18,188 nt of DNA. Origin: JARYMI01 sp037444845. Lineage in GTDB: Bacteria; Acidobacteriota; Aminicenantia; Aminicenantales; UBA8522. Under the pieces are notes generated by a model that made no database searches, was not told the origin of the DNA, and saw only the letters and a list, made by a program, of their open reading frames with translations. The stretch covers positions 1 through 18,188 of the forward strand of contig JBBILQ010000054.1 in NCBI GenBank assembly GCA_037444845.1. Direction: 5' to 3'. Below are positions 6,003 through 14,007 of the stretch, piece after piece. The stretch's first letter is position 1, and each line of letters begins with the position of its first letter. The position numbers and the translations under genes are program-made.

Positions 6003-6491
6003 TTAATTTCGCTCCTTTGGCTCAATATATTTGGCGAAGGTGATCCGGTCATCCCCGGGCTTGTAGAAATCGGGGATGCGCGCCACTTCCCTGTAATCGA
6101 GGCTGAGATAAAACCGGCGGGTCCGCTCGTACCTGGGCTGCGAAGAGGTCTCGATGAGGATCAGGCGGCCTCCCCAGTCCTTGACTCTATCTTCGAGCCA
6201 GCCGACGAGCTTACGGCCGTGGCCGCGGCCCTGCGCTCCGGGCGCCACAGCCATCCAGTAAACGTCATAGGCTCCTTCAGCCAGAGGTGTCGGCCCGTAG
6301 GACATGTATCCGACAACCTGGCCCTTTTCATTCTCGGCGACAACGAGAGAGTAATCCTGCTGGCCAGGCTGGCCAAGGTAGATATCGACCTGTTCCTGGG
6401 CGCACAAGAATTCAACCGGCGTGAACATTCCGGTCGCCCGAACGATGTCTAAGACAGCTTCCCTGTCTTCTGTCTTCATCGGCCTTACCAT
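6003..6491 (-). CDS. GNAT-family N-acetyltransferase
   Basis: This 162-residue GCN5-related acetyltransferase transfers an acyl group from acyl-CoA to an amine. Motif A is clear: VYWMAVAPGAQGRGHGRKLV, with the pyrophosphate-binding Q87-x-x-G-x-G. Strand 5 and the FYLSLDYREV motif B follow, then a YKPGDD segment near the C terminus. The open frame extends 48 codons upstream inside the ATP-grasp gene, but that extension is unlike GNAT. The start at 6491 overlaps the preceding stop (ATGGTAA); an alternative ATG lies at 6479. Context suggests it acetylates the aminomutase product, by analogy with the AblA/AblB route to N-epsilon-acetyl-beta-lysine, although it is shorter than known AblB proteins (inference). 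Confidence 0.82.
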   Translation of the reverse strand: MVRPMKTEDREAVLDIVRATGMFTPVEFLCAQEQVDIYLGQPGQQDYSLVVAENEKGQVVGYMSYGPTPLAEGAYDVYWMAVAPGAQGRGHGRKLVGWLEDRVKDWGGRLILIETSSQPRYERTRRFYLSLDYREVARIPDFYKPGDDRITFAKYIEPKERN

Positions 6492-7588
6492 TTCCGGCCT
6501 TTTTTCCGCAACGCCTTCTCCAGCAGGTGATGCCAGAAAAACGGATACTCGATGCGTACATCGTCCGAGCTGAACCACGGCTCCTCTTTGCGTCTGAGGG
6601 CATTCTCGATCATCCGGCGCCAGAACTGGGCGCAATCAATTCCCGCGGCTTTCAGAGCCCGGCAGTAGCCGGCATCGAGGCTGGCATCAGGGTTGGGGTT
6701 GACTTCGAGGATGAAGATGCGGCCATCGGCGGCCATCCGGAAATCCACGCGGGCGTAATCCCGGCAGCCCATCGCCTGGAACGCCGCCAGGGCGTGCTGC
6801 TGGAGTTTTTGGCGCAGCGAATCCTCTATGGAGGCGGGGCAGACCGGCGGGGTGGTGATGTAGAGGATGTGGTCTTCAAACCACTTGGCTTCATAACTGC
6901 AGATGTGGGGGGCATCCTCGGGCATGCCTGAAAAATCGATCTCGGATACGGGCAGGGCTTCGAGCTTGTCACTCTCCAGGACAGCGACGTTAAATTCCCG
7001 GCCCTGGATGAACTCCTCGACCAGGGCTGGCTGTTTGTAGCCGTTGATGATCTTGCTGATCCTTTGGCTGAGCGATTCCTGGTCCGTGACCACGGCATCC
7101 CGGTAAATGCCCGAGCTGGCATCTTCATAGTTAGGCTTGACGATGGCCGGAAAGCCGACGTCAACTTTCTGATCGACCGAAGTCACCAGCCTTCCTCGGG
7201 CCGTGGGGAGGCCGAAGGAACTTAGAATAGCCTTGGCCTTAAATTTATCCTGGCAGAGGGCCAGCGCTTTCGACGGATTCCCCGTGAAGGGTATGCCGAA
7301 GGCTTCGAACACCGCGGCCACGTTCGCCTCAAGCTGCGGCCGGCCCAGGAACCCTTCGCACAGGTTGATGAGCACGTCCACCTTGAGCTCTCTCGTCCGG
7401 CGGAGGAGAGTCATCAGGCTTTCCCTGAGTGGCAGGATGACCGCGGTAAACCCGTCGTCAGAGATCGCCGAGAAAACAGCCTCCGCTACCTTTGCCACAG
7501 ATTCTTCGGATTGTCGTTCCTCAGTCCGGAAGAGGACCGGATCATATGCGTTGTAAGCAATCCCGACGAGGATATTTTCTTTTTGCAT
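6485..7588 (-). CDS. ATP-grasp ligase, D-Ala-D-Ala ligase-like (second paralogue)
   Basis: This 367-residue ATP-grasp enzyme should join a carboxylate to an amine through an acyl phosphate. The N-terminal domain carries DVLINLCEGF and GIPFTGNPSKALALCQDK. The central domain has the nucleotide-binding FPAIVKPNYEDASSG (K151) and ALVEEFIQGREFNV. The metal site is RVDFRMAADGRIFILEVNPNP with E295 and N297, as in Ddl enzymes. Its ends differ from Ddl, and it lacks any mur/fts neighbourhood. It overlaps the upstream paralogue by 47 bp and the acetyltransferase start by a few bases, so all three are co-translated. Substrates are unknown; a beta-amino acid or its acetyl derivative is plausible from context. 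Confidence 0.83.
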   Translation of the reverse strand: MQKENILVGIAYNAYDPVLFRTEERQSEESVAKVAEAVFSAISDDGFTAVILPLRESLMTLLRRTRELKVDVLINLCEGFLGRPQLEANVAAVFEAFGIPFTGNPSKALALCQDKFKAKAILSSFGLPTARGRLVTSVDQKVDVGFPAIVKPNYEDASSGIYRDAVVTDQESLSQRISKIINGYKQPALVEEFIQGREFNVAVLESDKLEALPVSEIDFSGMPEDAPHICSYEAKWFEDHILYITTPPVCPASIEDSLRQKLQQHALAAFQAMGCRDYARVDFRMAADGRIFILEVNPNPDASLDAGYCRALKAAGIDCAQFWRRMIENALRRKEEPWFSSDDVRIEYPFFWHHLLEKALRKKGRKW

Positions 7589-8633
7589 TTTTAATCCCGT
7601 ACCTGGCGGCTGCTTCCTCGACGATTCGGTGAAGCAACGCCGAATAGGAATAGCCGGCTGTTCTGGCGGCTTTGGGAAGACAGGAGTTATCTTCCGGGTT
7701 CGGCAGGATGCCCGGCAGAGGGTTCATTTCAAGGATGTTGGGCTCGCCTCTCTCATCGAGCCGGATGTCGACCCGGCACCAGTCGCGAATCCGCAACACA
7801 TCGCAGGCGCGCTCGACGATGGATTCTATCCTGGCTTTCAAGCGATCGCCGATGTCAGCCGGACAGCGGAAGATTTCGAGCGGCTGCTCGGGCCTGTCCC
7901 AGACCCACTTGGCCTCGTAGGAATAAATCGGGTTTGCACCAGCCGGAAGCTGGCTATGGTCGATCTCCACGATGGGCAATATCTCGACGTTGGGCGGGTT
8001 GCCCAAGACGCCGACCGTGAATTCGCGGCCGCGAAGGAACCGCTCGACGATGGCGGGCTCTCTGTAAAGAGCCTGGACCTCCCGAACGCGGGCTTCGAGG
8101 TCACCGAGGTTCGTCACAACCGAGTCGTTCCGGATTCCTTTGCTCGAGCCCTCATAGAGAGGTTTGACGATGGCAGGAAGGCAGATCCCTTCCGGAATCT
8201 CGCTGTTAGGCTTGACGACGCAGAAAGCCGGCGTGGGGATTTTGTGGAAAGAAAGAATTTCTTTGGCCCGGGATTTATCGAGACAGATGCCGAGCGTCAG
8301 CGGGTCGGAGCCGGTGTAGGGAATATTCAGGATTTCGCAGATCGTCGGGATGTGAGATTCGCGCGAGGGCCCGACCAGCCGCTCGGCGATATTGAAGACA
8401 AGGTCCGGCTTTAGCTTTTTCAGACAGTCGTATGCTTCTTCATCGGCTTCGATCGGGAAAACATCATGTCTCTCGCCGAGCGCATGTTCGATCGCCAAGA
8501 GAGTCTCGTCAGAATCGCACTCGGCGAGCCAATCAGGTGGAGGGTCGTCTTCCTCCCTTTTTTCCCTGAGGCAATGCTCGTTCAATGATGAGGCCACCCC
8601 GTTTTTCGAGCTGTAGAGGAAGGCGATCTTCAT
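7542..8633 (-). CDS. ATP-grasp ligase, D-Ala-D-Ala ligase-like (first paralogue)
   Basis: This 363-residue ATP-grasp enzyme leads the operon. Visible blocks are DLVFNIAERLVGPSRESHIP, NIPYTGSDPLTLGICLDK, the ATP-binding LPAIVKPLYEGSSKGI, AIVERFLRGREFTVGVL and the metal site CRVDIRLDERGEPNILEMNP with D289, E302 and N304. The YEAKW motif near residue 240 is shared with the second paralogue and resembles the Ddl active-site segment. The two proteins are clearly related yet well diverged, so they probably have different substrates or act one after the other. The ATG at 8633 has only a weak ribosome binding site. A promoter lies about 110-135 bp upstream. Confidence 0.83.
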   Translation of the reverse strand: MKIAFLYSSKNGVASSLNEHCLREKREEDDPPPDWLAECDSDETLLAIEHALGERHDVFPIEADEEAYDCLKKLKPDLVFNIAERLVGPSRESHIPTICEILNIPYTGSDPLTLGICLDKSRAKEILSFHKIPTPAFCVVKPNSEIPEGICLPAIVKPLYEGSSKGIRNDSVVTNLGDLEARVREVQALYREPAIVERFLRGREFTVGVLGNPPNVEILPIVEIDHSQLPAGANPIYSYEAKWVWDRPEQPLEIFRCPADIGDRLKARIESIVERACDVLRIRDWCRVDIRLDERGEPNILEMNPLPGILPNPEDNSCLPKAARTAGYSYSALLHRIVEEAAARYGIKNAKRKYPRRDCLQRI

Positions 8634-8740
8634 CTTAGCGTCGTCCGGTTTTCCTATAGGTTAATGAATGTCCCCCGTTTTGTGATCATTCTTGAATATT
8701 TTTTTCTTTTTTTCTTTCTCTCTTCCTGATTTCATTATGT

Positions 8741-8768
8741 AATATAAACGAATTTTTCTAAATGTCAA
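8741..8768 (-). promoter_or_regulatory. Promoter for the ATP-grasp/GNAT/kamA operon
   Basis: On the minus strand TTGACA (8768-8763) and TATATT (8746-8741) are 16 bp apart in an AT-rich region. Transcription would begin near 8734, leaving a leader of about 100 nt rich in A and G. A short inverted repeat GTGTC/GACAC (8801-8805, 8816-8820) lies upstream and could bind a regulator. The stretch 8769-8876 shows nothing else. Confidence 0.65.
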
Positions 8769-8876
8769 TACTTTTTCCAAAAAATACTACTTTTTTTTGA
8801 GTGTCCCGGATTTGTGACACAACAAAATGTGGCGCTGAGTCTGTTTCTGGGTTAGCAGCAAAATACCGGAAATATT

Positions 8877-9036
8877 TAGCCTGATCTATTCACAAAATGA
8901 TACGATAAAACGCCCCCTCCCCTGGCGGGAGGGGATAGAGGGGAGGGGGAATCTTTGAATGATCCCCCTCACCCCGACCCTCTCCCACATGGGGAGAGGG
9001 GATTTTTTCCTTTCATTTCGTGAATAGTCCAGGTTA
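8877..9036. mobile_element. MITE-like element, copy 2 (160 bp)
   Basis: Same length and orientation as the copy at 4601-4760, bounded by TA at 8877-8878 and 9035-9036. The left end CCTGATCTATTCACAAAATGA (8880-8900) and the complement of the right end, CCTGGACTATTCACGAAATG, agree at all but a few positions, so this copy shows the terminal repeats best. It lies between the glucosamine operon and the promoter of the aminomutase operon. On the minus strand the stem at 8914-8921/8927-8934 is followed by GCGTTTTAT, a weak terminator for the ROK kinase operon. Confidence 0.75.
8978..9008 (+). terminator. Hairpin plus T6 inside MITE copy 2
   Basis: Identical 9-bp stem, ACATG loop and T6 run to the hairpin in copy 1. 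Both neighbouring operons run on the minus strand, so in this location the plus-strand terminator faces no known transcript. Confidence 0.45.
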
Positions 9037-9066
9037 GAAAGCACCCAGAGTTTCTTGATGATCCAT

Positions 9067-9918
9067 CTAAGCGCGGGCGTTAAGGAATAGCGCGGCAGCT
9101 CCGAGGATGGCGATATGTGGCTCGGCGCTCGTATCAACTACCAACCTCTCGACGGCGTGCGGATAAGGGAAGGACTTCATCCTTTCCCGCATGGACTCTT
9201 CAAAAAAAGGGAAAGCCCGCGAAACCGACCCGCCGAGGATGATCGCTTCCGGGTCCACCGTTAGCATGATGATCATCATGGCCTCGCCAAGATGGCCGCC
9301 AAACTCGCGGAAGATTTCCAGGGCCCTCTTGTCGCCTTGTCTGGCCATCTTGTCAAGTTCGCTTCCCTTGATGCCGTGCACGCCCGCGAAAAACTGCCCG
9401 CTGCAGTAATACTCTAAGATGGAGCCCTTATAAGGAATGGAACCGAACTCGCCGGCGCCGCAGTTCGAGCCGCTGTAAAGCCGGCCGCCGATGATGATCC
9501 CCGCTCCCAGGCCAGTGCCGATAGTCAGCCCGACCAGGTTCTGATGTTTTTTCCCCTTGCCAAAATGCTTCTCCCCGACTGCGAAACAATTGGCGTCATT
9601 GTTGACGAACACCGGCCGGTGGAAGTGCTCTTCCAGTATCTTTTTTAAATGAACCTCCCGCCACGATGGGATGTTCTGGACATTGTAAACTACGCCTTCT
9701 TGGACATCAACCAGACTAGGGACTCCGACGCCGATTCCGGAGACAGATGGAATGAAAATCTTTTTGATCGCCTCAACGACCTGATCAAGCACCCGCGCTT
9801 CCGATTCTTCAGCGGATATTTCGGACGTGACGCTCCTGACGACGCGGCTTCCTTCAACCCTCCCGGCGCTGACCTTAGTCCCGCCCAGGTCCACGCCGAT
9901 GATCGTTTCTCTGGTCAT
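9067..9918 (-). CDS. ROK-family sugar kinase
   Basis: This 283-residue ROK protein phosphorylates a hexose, probably glucosamine, N-acetylglucosamine or glucose, with ATP. The phosphate-binding GVDLGGTKVSAG is at residues 8-19, the catalytic base D108 lies in FVNNDAN, and LTIGTGLGAGIIIGG is at 131-145. The usual zinc motif CxCGxxGCxE is missing: the region reads GAGEFGSIPYKGSILEYYCS (154-173), a variant seen in some Bacteroidetes-type ROK kinases. There is no N-terminal helix-turn-helix, so it is an enzyme and not a repressor. It starts 4 nt after the transporter stop with GGTGAGG nearby, and closes the operon that begins with the glucosaminidase. Confidence 0.88.
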   Translation of the reverse strand: MTRETIIGVDLGGTKVSAGRVEGSRVVRSVTSEISAEESEARVLDQVVEAIKKIFIPSVSGIGVGVPSLVDVQEGVVYNVQNIPSWREVHLKKILEEHFHRPVFVNNDANCFAVGEKHFGKGKKHQNLVGLTIGTGLGAGIIIGGRLYSGSNCGAGEFGSIPYKGSILEYYCSGQFFAGVHGIKGSELDKMARQGDKRALEIFREFGGHLGEAMMIIMLTVDPEAIILGGSVSRAFPFFEESMRERMKSFPYPHAVERLVVDTSAEPHIAILGAAALFLNARA

Positions 9919-9922
9919 GGCC

Positions 9923-11182
9923 TCACCCCTCTGCCTTTTTCCTCCTTAAACGAATGGTTGCGTTTGTGATGAGCGGCCTGGCCCAGAAACCAATGCTCAG
10001 GATGTATCCGAGGGTCAAGTAAAGGAAGAGCATGCCGAAGCGCAACCCGAAAATGTCGCCCAGCCAGCCGATGACGAGCGGCACGACCGCCCCGCCGATG
10101 ATCGCCGTGCACAGGATCCCGGAGAACGAGCCGTGGTGCCGGTCTACTGAGTTGAGGGCCAGCGAGAAGATGATTGACCACATCACCGAAGCGAAAAATC
10201 CAACGAGCGGAAAAGCCGTTAGCGCCATCTGCGCGCTTCCGAACAGGGCGAGCGTCAAGGAGATGATGGCTGCACCCGAAAACCAGACGAGGACTTTCCG
10301 GCTGTCGAAGAGCTTCAGGAAGACGAGGCCGAGAAAGCAACCGACCGTCAACAAGCCCCAGAAATGGGAAACGGCGTCCGCTCCCCTTGTCTGGGGGTCG
10401 ATGCCGTGGTACGTGGCGAGAAATTTCGAGATCCAGTTGGCCACTCCCTGCTCTGAACCGACGTAGGCGAAGATGCCGAAAAAATAGAGGACGACAATTT
10501 TTCGCTTGAAGAGCTCCCCGTAGCTCGCCACGGCGCCGATGCGCTCATCGTCTTTGCGTTCGACCCTGGGAAGCTTGACCAAGGAGATGACCAGAACCAT
10601 GGCCAGCGTGACGGCGGCAAACACCCAGTACAGCGAAACCCAGGGAAGCCTCTCGGGCACAACCTTGCTCAACGCTTTGAGGATCACGTTCGCCTTCCCG
10701 GTAACTTCGGGCAGGCTCAGCACCAAGTAGGAATAAACCTGCGGGCTGATGAAGGAGGCCAGGCCAAAAACGAGCTGGGCCAGGACGGAGTTGAAGGCAA
10801 AATGCTCTTCTCCTCCCGCGACTCTGAGAAGCGGGTTAATGGCGACCTGGAGCATGGCCATCCCGATGCCGATAAGAAACAGCGAAGCCAAGGCAACGGA
10901 GAATCGGGGCACGGCACCGAAAGAGAGAGAGCCAGCAAAAGCGACGATGAAGGCTGCCAACAAGACCGGCTTTTCCTTGTAGCGCTCTACAAGCATCCCG
11001 GCAGGAATGGACATGACGCCGTAGGCGATGAAAAACGAAAAAGGCAGAAACCCGGCCAGCATCAGGCTTAAGCTGAAGCTTGCGATGACGTCCGGGATGA
11101 TCGGCCCCAAGATATTCGTCAGGAAAGAGATGACGAAAAAAATCAAGAAAATCAACACGACGACAAAATAATTCCTTTTCAT
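9923..11182 (-). CDS. MFS sugar transporter, FHS (fucose/glucose permease) type
   Basis: This 419-residue inner-membrane protein has about 12 hydrophobic segments. The first is YFVVVLIFLIFFVISFLTNI; GVMSIPAGMLVERYKEKPVL carries the MFS loop 2-3 motif; the second half begins after a polar central loop (VERKDDERIGAVASYGELFKRK, about residues 210-231). The family imports monosaccharides with protons. Placement between an exo-glucosaminidase and a sugar kinase suggests glucosamine or a short amino sugar as cargo (inference). GAGGAGG precedes the ATG by 9 nt, and the gene begins 29 nt after the GH2 gene ends. Confidence 0.87.
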   Translation of the reverse strand: MKRNYFVVVLIFLIFFVISFLTNILGPIIPDVIASFSLSLMLAGFLPFSFFIAYGVMSIPAGMLVERYKEKPVLLAAFIVAFAGSLSFGAVPRFSVALASLFLIGIGMAMLQVAINPLLRVAGGEEHFAFNSVLAQLVFGLASFISPQVYSYLVLSLPEVTGKANVILKALSKVVPERLPWVSLYWVFAAVTLAMVLVISLVKLPRVERKDDERIGAVASYGELFKRKIVVLYFFGIFAYVGSEQGVANWISKFLATYHGIDPQTRGADAVSHFWGLLTVGCFLGLVFLKLFDSRKVLVWFSGAAIISLTLALFGSAQMALTAFPLVGFFASVMWSIIFSLALNSVDRHHGSFSGILCTAIIGGAVVPLVIGWLGDIFGLRFGMLFLYLTLGYILSIGFWARPLITNATIRLRRKKAEG

Positions 11183-11211
11183 GGCTCAGGCCTCCTCGTG
11201 CTCAACCTCGG

Positions 11212-13845
11212 TCAATTTCCACCTCCCACGTTCCAGCCGCTCACGACCACGGCTGGCTCATCTCCGCCCAGGTCTTCCAGGAGAAACCGTGCAGCGATCG
11301 ATTTGCTTTCAGCGGGCAGAAGCGTGACAAAGTTGTCGTCCCAGTAAACAGGCAAGACCGACTCTCCGCTACGCTCCCTGATGAGCCTGACCTCTATGAA
11401 GAAAGCGACGGCCTCCGAAGGATTCTCCAGGCTCACCCGGACCTTCCCCTCGGCTCCAACCCGCTCAACCTCATGGCGGGCCTTAAGTGTCACGCGCGGC
11501 AGGCTTTCGAGCGCCCGGAAATCAGCGAATTCCTTGACCGGCGTGACAAACCACTTGGTCGCAGGGTAATCCATGACGTCTTTCCTCGCTGAAAGCCAAT
11601 AGAGATTATCGCTGAGGATTTTGCCGGCTGAGTTTTTGAGCTTCAAATCGAGAAAACACACTGGACCACGGCCGCAAAGAGCGGGAAGCAGCATGACCCG
11701 GGCTGAGCTGTTAGGCTCCATATGGACATTTCTGATTTCTTTGAACATCTCCCGGCCGCGGAAATCCAGCGCCTTGATTTCCGCTCTCAGATTGTCCCGC
11801 CGTGTGAGAAGGTCGTTGGACACATAAATCGCGTTCTCCTGGCAATGGTAGAGGATGTGCACGGGTTCGCACGCCTTCTTGGCGCCGTAGAAAGCGCCGT
11901 TGGGCATCAGGTAGTAATCATACAGTTGCCACCACAGCTTGGGCCAGGCTGCGTTCAACATCCACTGGATGACGCCTGTGGCGGCGTGCTTGCGGGCGAC
12001 AAAGGCCTCGAACATGCCCCTCATGGCCTCGTAGTTGGCCACCTGGGCTTTCCGGACAAAATCATGGACATCCTTGGGCCCGCCGTAACGGCGGGTGAGC
12101 GCCTCCGTGTAGCGATTCAACGTCCCGAACTCATTCCGTGCGCAGTGAAACTCCCAGATGTCGTCGATTGGCCAGAGATGATTTTCGGGGATCATTTTCT
12201 TCAGGCTTTCGACCGGCGGCGGCTGCGGACCGGGCCCCGTCTCTGTGTTAAACCCGTACGCTCCTCCATGCTTCCTGTCCTCAAACCAGTAGACCGGCGG
12301 CACATAATCGTAAGGCCCTTTCATCTTGACGCCAGTTGGACCGCTCACCTCGCTCGTCAGCCAGGCGGCTGCCGCCAGATGCGGCCGGCTCGGGTCGTAT
12401 TTCTCCAGGATTTGGACGTATTTTCTCTCCAGGTCGGGCCGGGGCAGCTTGTCGCTTGCCAAAAACCAGACGAAGACGCTCGGATGGTTCCTCCACAAGA
12501 TGACCTGGTCCTGAAACGACCGCGCCACGAGCTCCATCTCTTCGGGTGTCTGGACGCCGCCGTGCTTGTCGCAGGGTTTGCCAGCATAGTCGTCCCACTC
12601 CCACTGGCAGCTCCAGCCGGCCATGATCAAAATGCCGTGCTGATCGCAAAGCTCGTAGAGTTTACGGCTGCTTCCCCAGAATCCCTCGAGGCGGATAGCG
12701 TTTAAGTTCATGTGCTTGGTGTACCGAACCTTGGCTTCGAGAGTCCGGTCATCATCCGCCAGGAAAATATCATCCACCCAGCCGCCGCCTCGAATGAGGA
12801 TTTTCTGGCCGTTGATTCTGTACCCGCGATGCCCCTCCTCGTTTATATAATCCGTGACCGTGCGGATGCCGAAGGAAACCGTTTTTTCGTCGCAGACGCC
12901 GCCTTTCACGAAAAACCTCAATTTGAGCGTGTAAAGATTTTGTTCGCCCCAATTGTTCGGCCACCACAGCCGGGGCTGATGGAGGTTGAGCTCGGCGAAT
13001 TGCTGCGGGGTGAAGATGACGGCCTTTCTCTCACCTGGGCTCAACTCCACTTCCTGATTGAGGACGATGTCCTCAAGCTCCGCCCGGACCGTTCCCTTGA
13101 CTGTTCGGGAGGAGGTGTTGATTAAATCTGAAGTGATGGTCAGAGAGGCCTCGGCCAGCGATTCACAGTTGACCTCGCTCCTGACGAAAGGATCTTCGAT
13201 GGCCACCGGGCCAGTGAGCCGCACGGTCACCGGCCGCCAGATTCCCATGTTTTTGTCCGGAGGTTTCGGGTTCCAATCGACGAACCCGATGGTAAAATCT
13301 CCAGGCTGCGGCGGGAAAACTTCTACAGCCAGGATGTTTTTGCCCGGCTTGACTCCTTCCGTGACGTCAAGCCCGAACACCCGAAACGCCCCGACGATTT
13401 GCTCTTTGTTGGCAATCTGCTTGCCGTTGAGCCAGACATTGGCCCGGTAGTTGAGGCCGTCGAAAAACAGCCGTGCGCGGGACAGGCTTTTTATTGTCGG
13501 CAGGTCAAATTCCTTCCTGTACCACCACGAAACGTCAAACCGTTCGCCGGGGATTCTCTCTAAGTTTCTTCCAAAAAACGGGTCTTGATACTCGCCGTTT
13601 TTGATGAGCGCTGCAAGCACAGTTGAGGGGACAGTGGCGGGGTACCAGCCGTTCAAGTCCAGTCCTGCCGTTGATATGATTTCCCCTGTCGCGTCGATTT
13701 TCTCCGCCGACTTGATAAACCAGCCTTCGCTGAGCACAATTTCTTGATGAAGAGCCTGTTCCGCCTGTCGGCAGGACGGGAAGATCAGGGCCGCCAAAAA
13801 GCACAGGAAAACAACCAACGCCAAAGACCTGGCTCGGAAAATCAT
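11212..13845 (-). CDS. GH2 exo-beta-D-glucosaminidase
   Basis: This 877-residue secreted or lipid-anchored glycosidase has the GH2 order: signal segment with possible lipobox LIFPSC (C25), sugar-binding jelly roll (about 35-215), immunoglobulin-like domain (about 220-330), TIM barrel (about 335-640) and C-terminal beta domains. The barrel is recognisably of the exo-beta-D-glucosaminidase (CsxA) type, with MKGPYDYVPPVYWFEDR, FNTETGPG and DFVRKAQ. D465 (FLASD) is the acid/base and E535 (FNTE) the nucleophile, equivalent to D469 and E541 of the Amycolatopsis enzyme. It should release glucosamine from the non-reducing end of chitosan oligomers. AAGGAGG precedes the start, and a promoter lies at 13929-13957. 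It leads the operon with transporter and kinase. Confidence 0.9.
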   Translation of the reverse strand: MIFRARSLALVVFLCFLAALIFPSCRQAEQALHQEIVLSEGWFIKSAEKIDATGEIISTAGLDLNGWYPATVPSTVLAALIKNGEYQDPFFGRNLERIPGERFDVSWWYRKEFDLPTIKSLSRARLFFDGLNYRANVWLNGKQIANKEQIVGAFRVFGLDVTEGVKPGKNILAVEVFPPQPGDFTIGFVDWNPKPPDKNMGIWRPVTVRLTGPVAIEDPFVRSEVNCESLAEASLTITSDLINTSSRTVKGTVRAELEDIVLNQEVELSPGERKAVIFTPQQFAELNLHQPRLWWPNNWGEQNLYTLKLRFFVKGGVCDEKTVSFGIRTVTDYINEEGHRGYRINGQKILIRGGGWVDDIFLADDDRTLEAKVRYTKHMNLNAIRLEGFWGSSRKLYELCDQHGILIMAGWSCQWEWDDYAGKPCDKHGGVQTPEEMELVARSFQDQVILWRNHPSVFVWFLASDKLPRPDLERKYVQILEKYDPSRPHLAAAAWLTSEVSGPTGVKMKGPYDYVPPVYWFEDRKHGGAYGFNTETGPGPQPPPVESLKKMIPENHLWPIDDIWEFHCARNEFGTLNRYTEALTRRYGGPKDVHDFVRKAQVANYEAMRGMFEAFVARKHAATGVIQWMLNAAWPKLWWQLYDYYLMPNGAFYGAKKACEPVHILYHCQENAIYVSNDLLTRRDNLRAEIKALDFRGREMFKEIRNVHMEPNSSARVMLLPALCGRGPVCFLDLKLKNSAGKILSDNLYWLSARKDVMDYPATKWFVTPVKEFADFRALESLPRVTLKARHEVERVGAEGKVRVSLENPSEAVAFFIEVRLIRERSGESVLPVYWDDNFVTLLPAESKSIAARFLLEDLGGDEPAVVVSGWNVGGGN

Positions 13846-13867
13846 CTTGAGTTCCTCCTTGTTATTT

Positions 13868-13901
13868 CCGGGTTTCTAAGCCCGGTTCCATGCTTCCATG
13901 G
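13868..13901 (-). promoter_or_regulatory. Two short stems in the GH2 leader
   Basis: CCATG/CATGG (13888-13901, loop CTTC) and CCGGG/CCCGG (13868-13885) lie between the promoter and the AAGGAGG ribosome binding site. TTCCATG is also repeated directly at an 8-bp step (13886-13892, 13894-13900). This could be an operator or a leader structure; function not shown. Confidence 0.3.
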
Positions 13902-13928
13902 TTCTCTGTCCGATTGATGTCGGCATTC

Positions 13929-13957
13929 TTTATATCTTTTTTGCGGCCCTTTTTCAA
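13929..13957 (-). promoter_or_regulatory. Promoter for the GH2-MFS-ROK operon
   Basis: On the minus strand TTGAAA (13957-13952) and TATAAA (13934-13929) are 17 bp apart. The predicted leader to the GH2 start is about 77 nt. Confidence 0.6.
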
Positions 13958-14007
13958 CTTCAAAAACCATCAATCTTTTTCAGGAGCTTGAATTTCATCC
14001 GCGCTCC

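Noticed and set aside
7629..8414. Plus-strand open frame of 261 codons
   Set aside because: Mirror of the first ATP-grasp gene; no ribosome binding site or recognisable motif.
8886..9137. Minus-strand frame of 83 codons covering the MITE copy and the end of the ROK gene
   Set aside because: The arginine- and proline-rich translation comes from the repeat, not from a gene.
11722..12705. Long plus-strand open frame (327 codons) inside the glucosaminidase gene
   Set aside because: It is antisense to a gene with intact catalytic motifs, has no family-like sequence, and GC-rich coding DNA often leaves the opposite strand open.
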